The notes under the pieces were generated by a model. It had not been told where the DNA came from, ran no database searches, and saw only the letters and a program-made list of their open reading frames with translations. Of a stretch of 8,482 nt of DNA, positions 7,438 through 8,482 are shown one piece after another. The stretch lies in NCBI GenBank assembly GCA_041628815.1, contig JBFKOL010000174.1, forward strand, positions 1 to 8,482. The letters run 5' to 3'. The translations under genes were made by a program, and so were the position numbers. Position 1 is the stretch's first letter. Every line of letters begins with the position of its first letter. This stretch comes from JBFKOL01 sp041628815. GTDB taxonomy: Bacteria > Bacteroidota > Bacteroidia > Chitinophagales > Saprospiraceae.

Positions 7438-8482
7438 TCATATATGCAACGGCCGGTTCGCCGTAGCCATCAGTGCCGCCTCCTTGATCGCCTCCGTGTA
7501 CGTTGGATGGGGATGCGATATGCGTGCCATATCCTCCGCTGAAGCCCTGAACTCCATCAAGGCCACCGCTTCCATGATCATATCGGCAGCCCTGGCACCT
7601 ATCATGTGCACTCCCAGGAGTTCATCGGTCTCGGCATGCGACAATACCTTTATCAGCCCTTCGATGTCCATGCTCGCCCGGCTCCGGCCGAGTGCTCGCA
7701 TAGGAAACTTACCTGTCTTATACGGAACACTTGCTTCTTTTAGCTCGTCCTCAGTATAACCGACTCCTGCCACCTCGGGCCACGTATACACCACGCCCGG
7801 AATGAGTCGATAGTTAATGTGAGGTTTTTGCCCGGCAAGGATCTCAGCTACCAGGATACCCTCTTCCTCGGCTTTGTGCGCAAGCATGTCACCACGGATT
7901 ACGTCGCCGATGGCATATACACCGGCTACATTAGTCTGTAAATAATCATCCACCTTGATCCTGCCCTTGTCATCCGTTTCTATTCCTACTTTTTCAATTC
8001 CCAACCCTTTAGTATATGGCTTTCTCCCAATCGCTACCAGGCAGTAATCTGCTTCTATCATTTCTTCATCTTCACCATCTTTTTTCTTATACCGGACTTT
8101 CGCCTTGGTCTTCAGTCCTTCGACCCCTGTCACCATATGGTTCAGTTTGAAATCAAAGCCCAGTTTCTTGAGGGAGCGCATCAACTCCTTCGAAAGGTCC
8201 CGATCCATGCCCGGGATGATGCGGTCCATAAATTCTATCACGGTAATTTCGGTACCCAGTCTTGCAAAGACAGAGCCCAGTTCAAGGCCAATGACGCCGC
8301 CACCAATGATCACCATTTTAGATGGTAATTTATTGATCTCAAGTGCTTCTGTGGAAGTGATTACTCTGTGCCCGTCGTAGTTGAAGGCATCCGGTGTGAT
8401 GGGTGCAGATCCCGTAGCGATGACTATTTTGCCGGCCTGGACCTCTTTCTCGCCACCCTCATCCTTTACTACCAAGGTGTGG
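7438..8482 (-). CDS. lpdA: Dihydrolipoyl dehydrogenase (E3), N-terminal part beyond the window
   Basis: E3 is the FAD enzyme that reoxidises dihydrolipoyl groups with NAD+ in the pyruvate, 2-oxoglutarate and branched-chain 2-oxoacid dehydrogenase complexes and in glycine cleavage. The 347 visible residues contain ATGS (22-25), the NAD-binding GGGVIG (60-65) followed by an ITVIE strand, the second FAD motif GVYAIGD (187-193), and the C-terminal dimer domain with the catalytic pair in HPHPTYTE (His 325, Glu 330 of the fragment). It ends in ANRPLHI, the usual tail in Bacteroidota. About 120 residues, including the first FAD motif and the redox-active C-x4-C disulfide, lie past position 8482. The frame is still open at the edge, so the TTG at 8475-8473 is an internal Leu codon and not a start. 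The gene converges on the large surface protein gene. The acidic-basic stretch KKKDGEDEEMIEADY lies in the NAD domain and is not unusual. Confidence 0.96.
   Translation of the reverse strand, partial: HTLVVKDEGGEKEVQAGKIVIATGSAPITPDAFNYDGHRVITSTEALEINKLPSKMVIIGGGVIGLELGSVFARLGTEITVIEFMDRIIPGMDRDLSKELMRSLKKLGFDFKLNHMVTGVEGLKTKAKVRYKKKDGEDEEMIEADYCLVAIGRKPYTKGLGIEKVGIETDDKGRIKVDDYLQTNVAGVYAIGDVIRGDMLAHKAEEEGILVAEILAGQKPHINYRLIPGVVYTWPEVAGVGYTEDELKEASVPYKTGKFPMRALGRSRASMDIEGLIKVLSHAETDELLGVHMIGARAADMIMEAVALMEFRASAEDMARISHPHPTYTEAIKEAALMATANRPLHI

Noticed and set aside
8473..8475. TTG as a start codon for lpdA.
   Set aside because: The frame stays open to the window edge, and the visible protein lacks the N-terminal FAD-binding and redox-disulfide regions, so the true start lies outside.

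Overview
The window looks like chromosomal DNA of a member of the Bacteroidota, most likely a Saprospirales-type bacterium. The reasons are two very large secreted multi-domain proteins built from PKD, SprB, HYR and other beta-sandwich modules, a C-terminal type IX secretion (T9SS) sorting tail, A/T-rich start regions without a clear Shine-Dalgarno sequence, and a short form of RsmI. The genus assignment is inference. No mobile element, CRISPR array, tRNA or rRNA was seen.

Layout. Positions 1-1666 (minus strand) hold the N-terminal 555 residues of a secreted modular protein that runs off the left edge: signal peptide, two cysteine-containing PPC-like beta-sandwich modules, a PKD domain and a SprB repeat. 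A 161-bp divergent intergenic region (1667-1827) carries a possible promoter for this gene and a perfect 6-bp-arm palindrome just upstream of rsmI. Positions 1828-2514 (plus) encode RsmI, the 16S rRNA 2'-O-ribose methyltransferase, from a GTG start. After a 101-bp gap, 2616-7382 (plus) encodes a 1588-residue exported protein with seven homologous beta-sandwich repeats (DUF7933/DUF11-like), then PKD, HYR and DUF5011-like domains, a beta-helix-like module of about 260 residues, and a T9SS type A tail. A near-perfect bidirectional terminator (7400-7435) separates it from the convergent lpdA (dihydrolipoyl dehydrogenase, 7438-8482, minus), whose N-terminal part lies beyond the right edge.

The genes do not form a pathway. 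Two are housekeeping functions (rRNA modification; the E3 component of 2-oxoacid dehydrogenase complexes) and two are cell-surface or secreted proteins that probably share the T9SS export route. I see no defence, toxin or biosynthetic system. The most interesting material is the repeat architecture of the 1588-residue protein, with its invariant two cysteines per repeat and an unassigned, internally duplicated beta-helix-like module placed just before the sorting tail.
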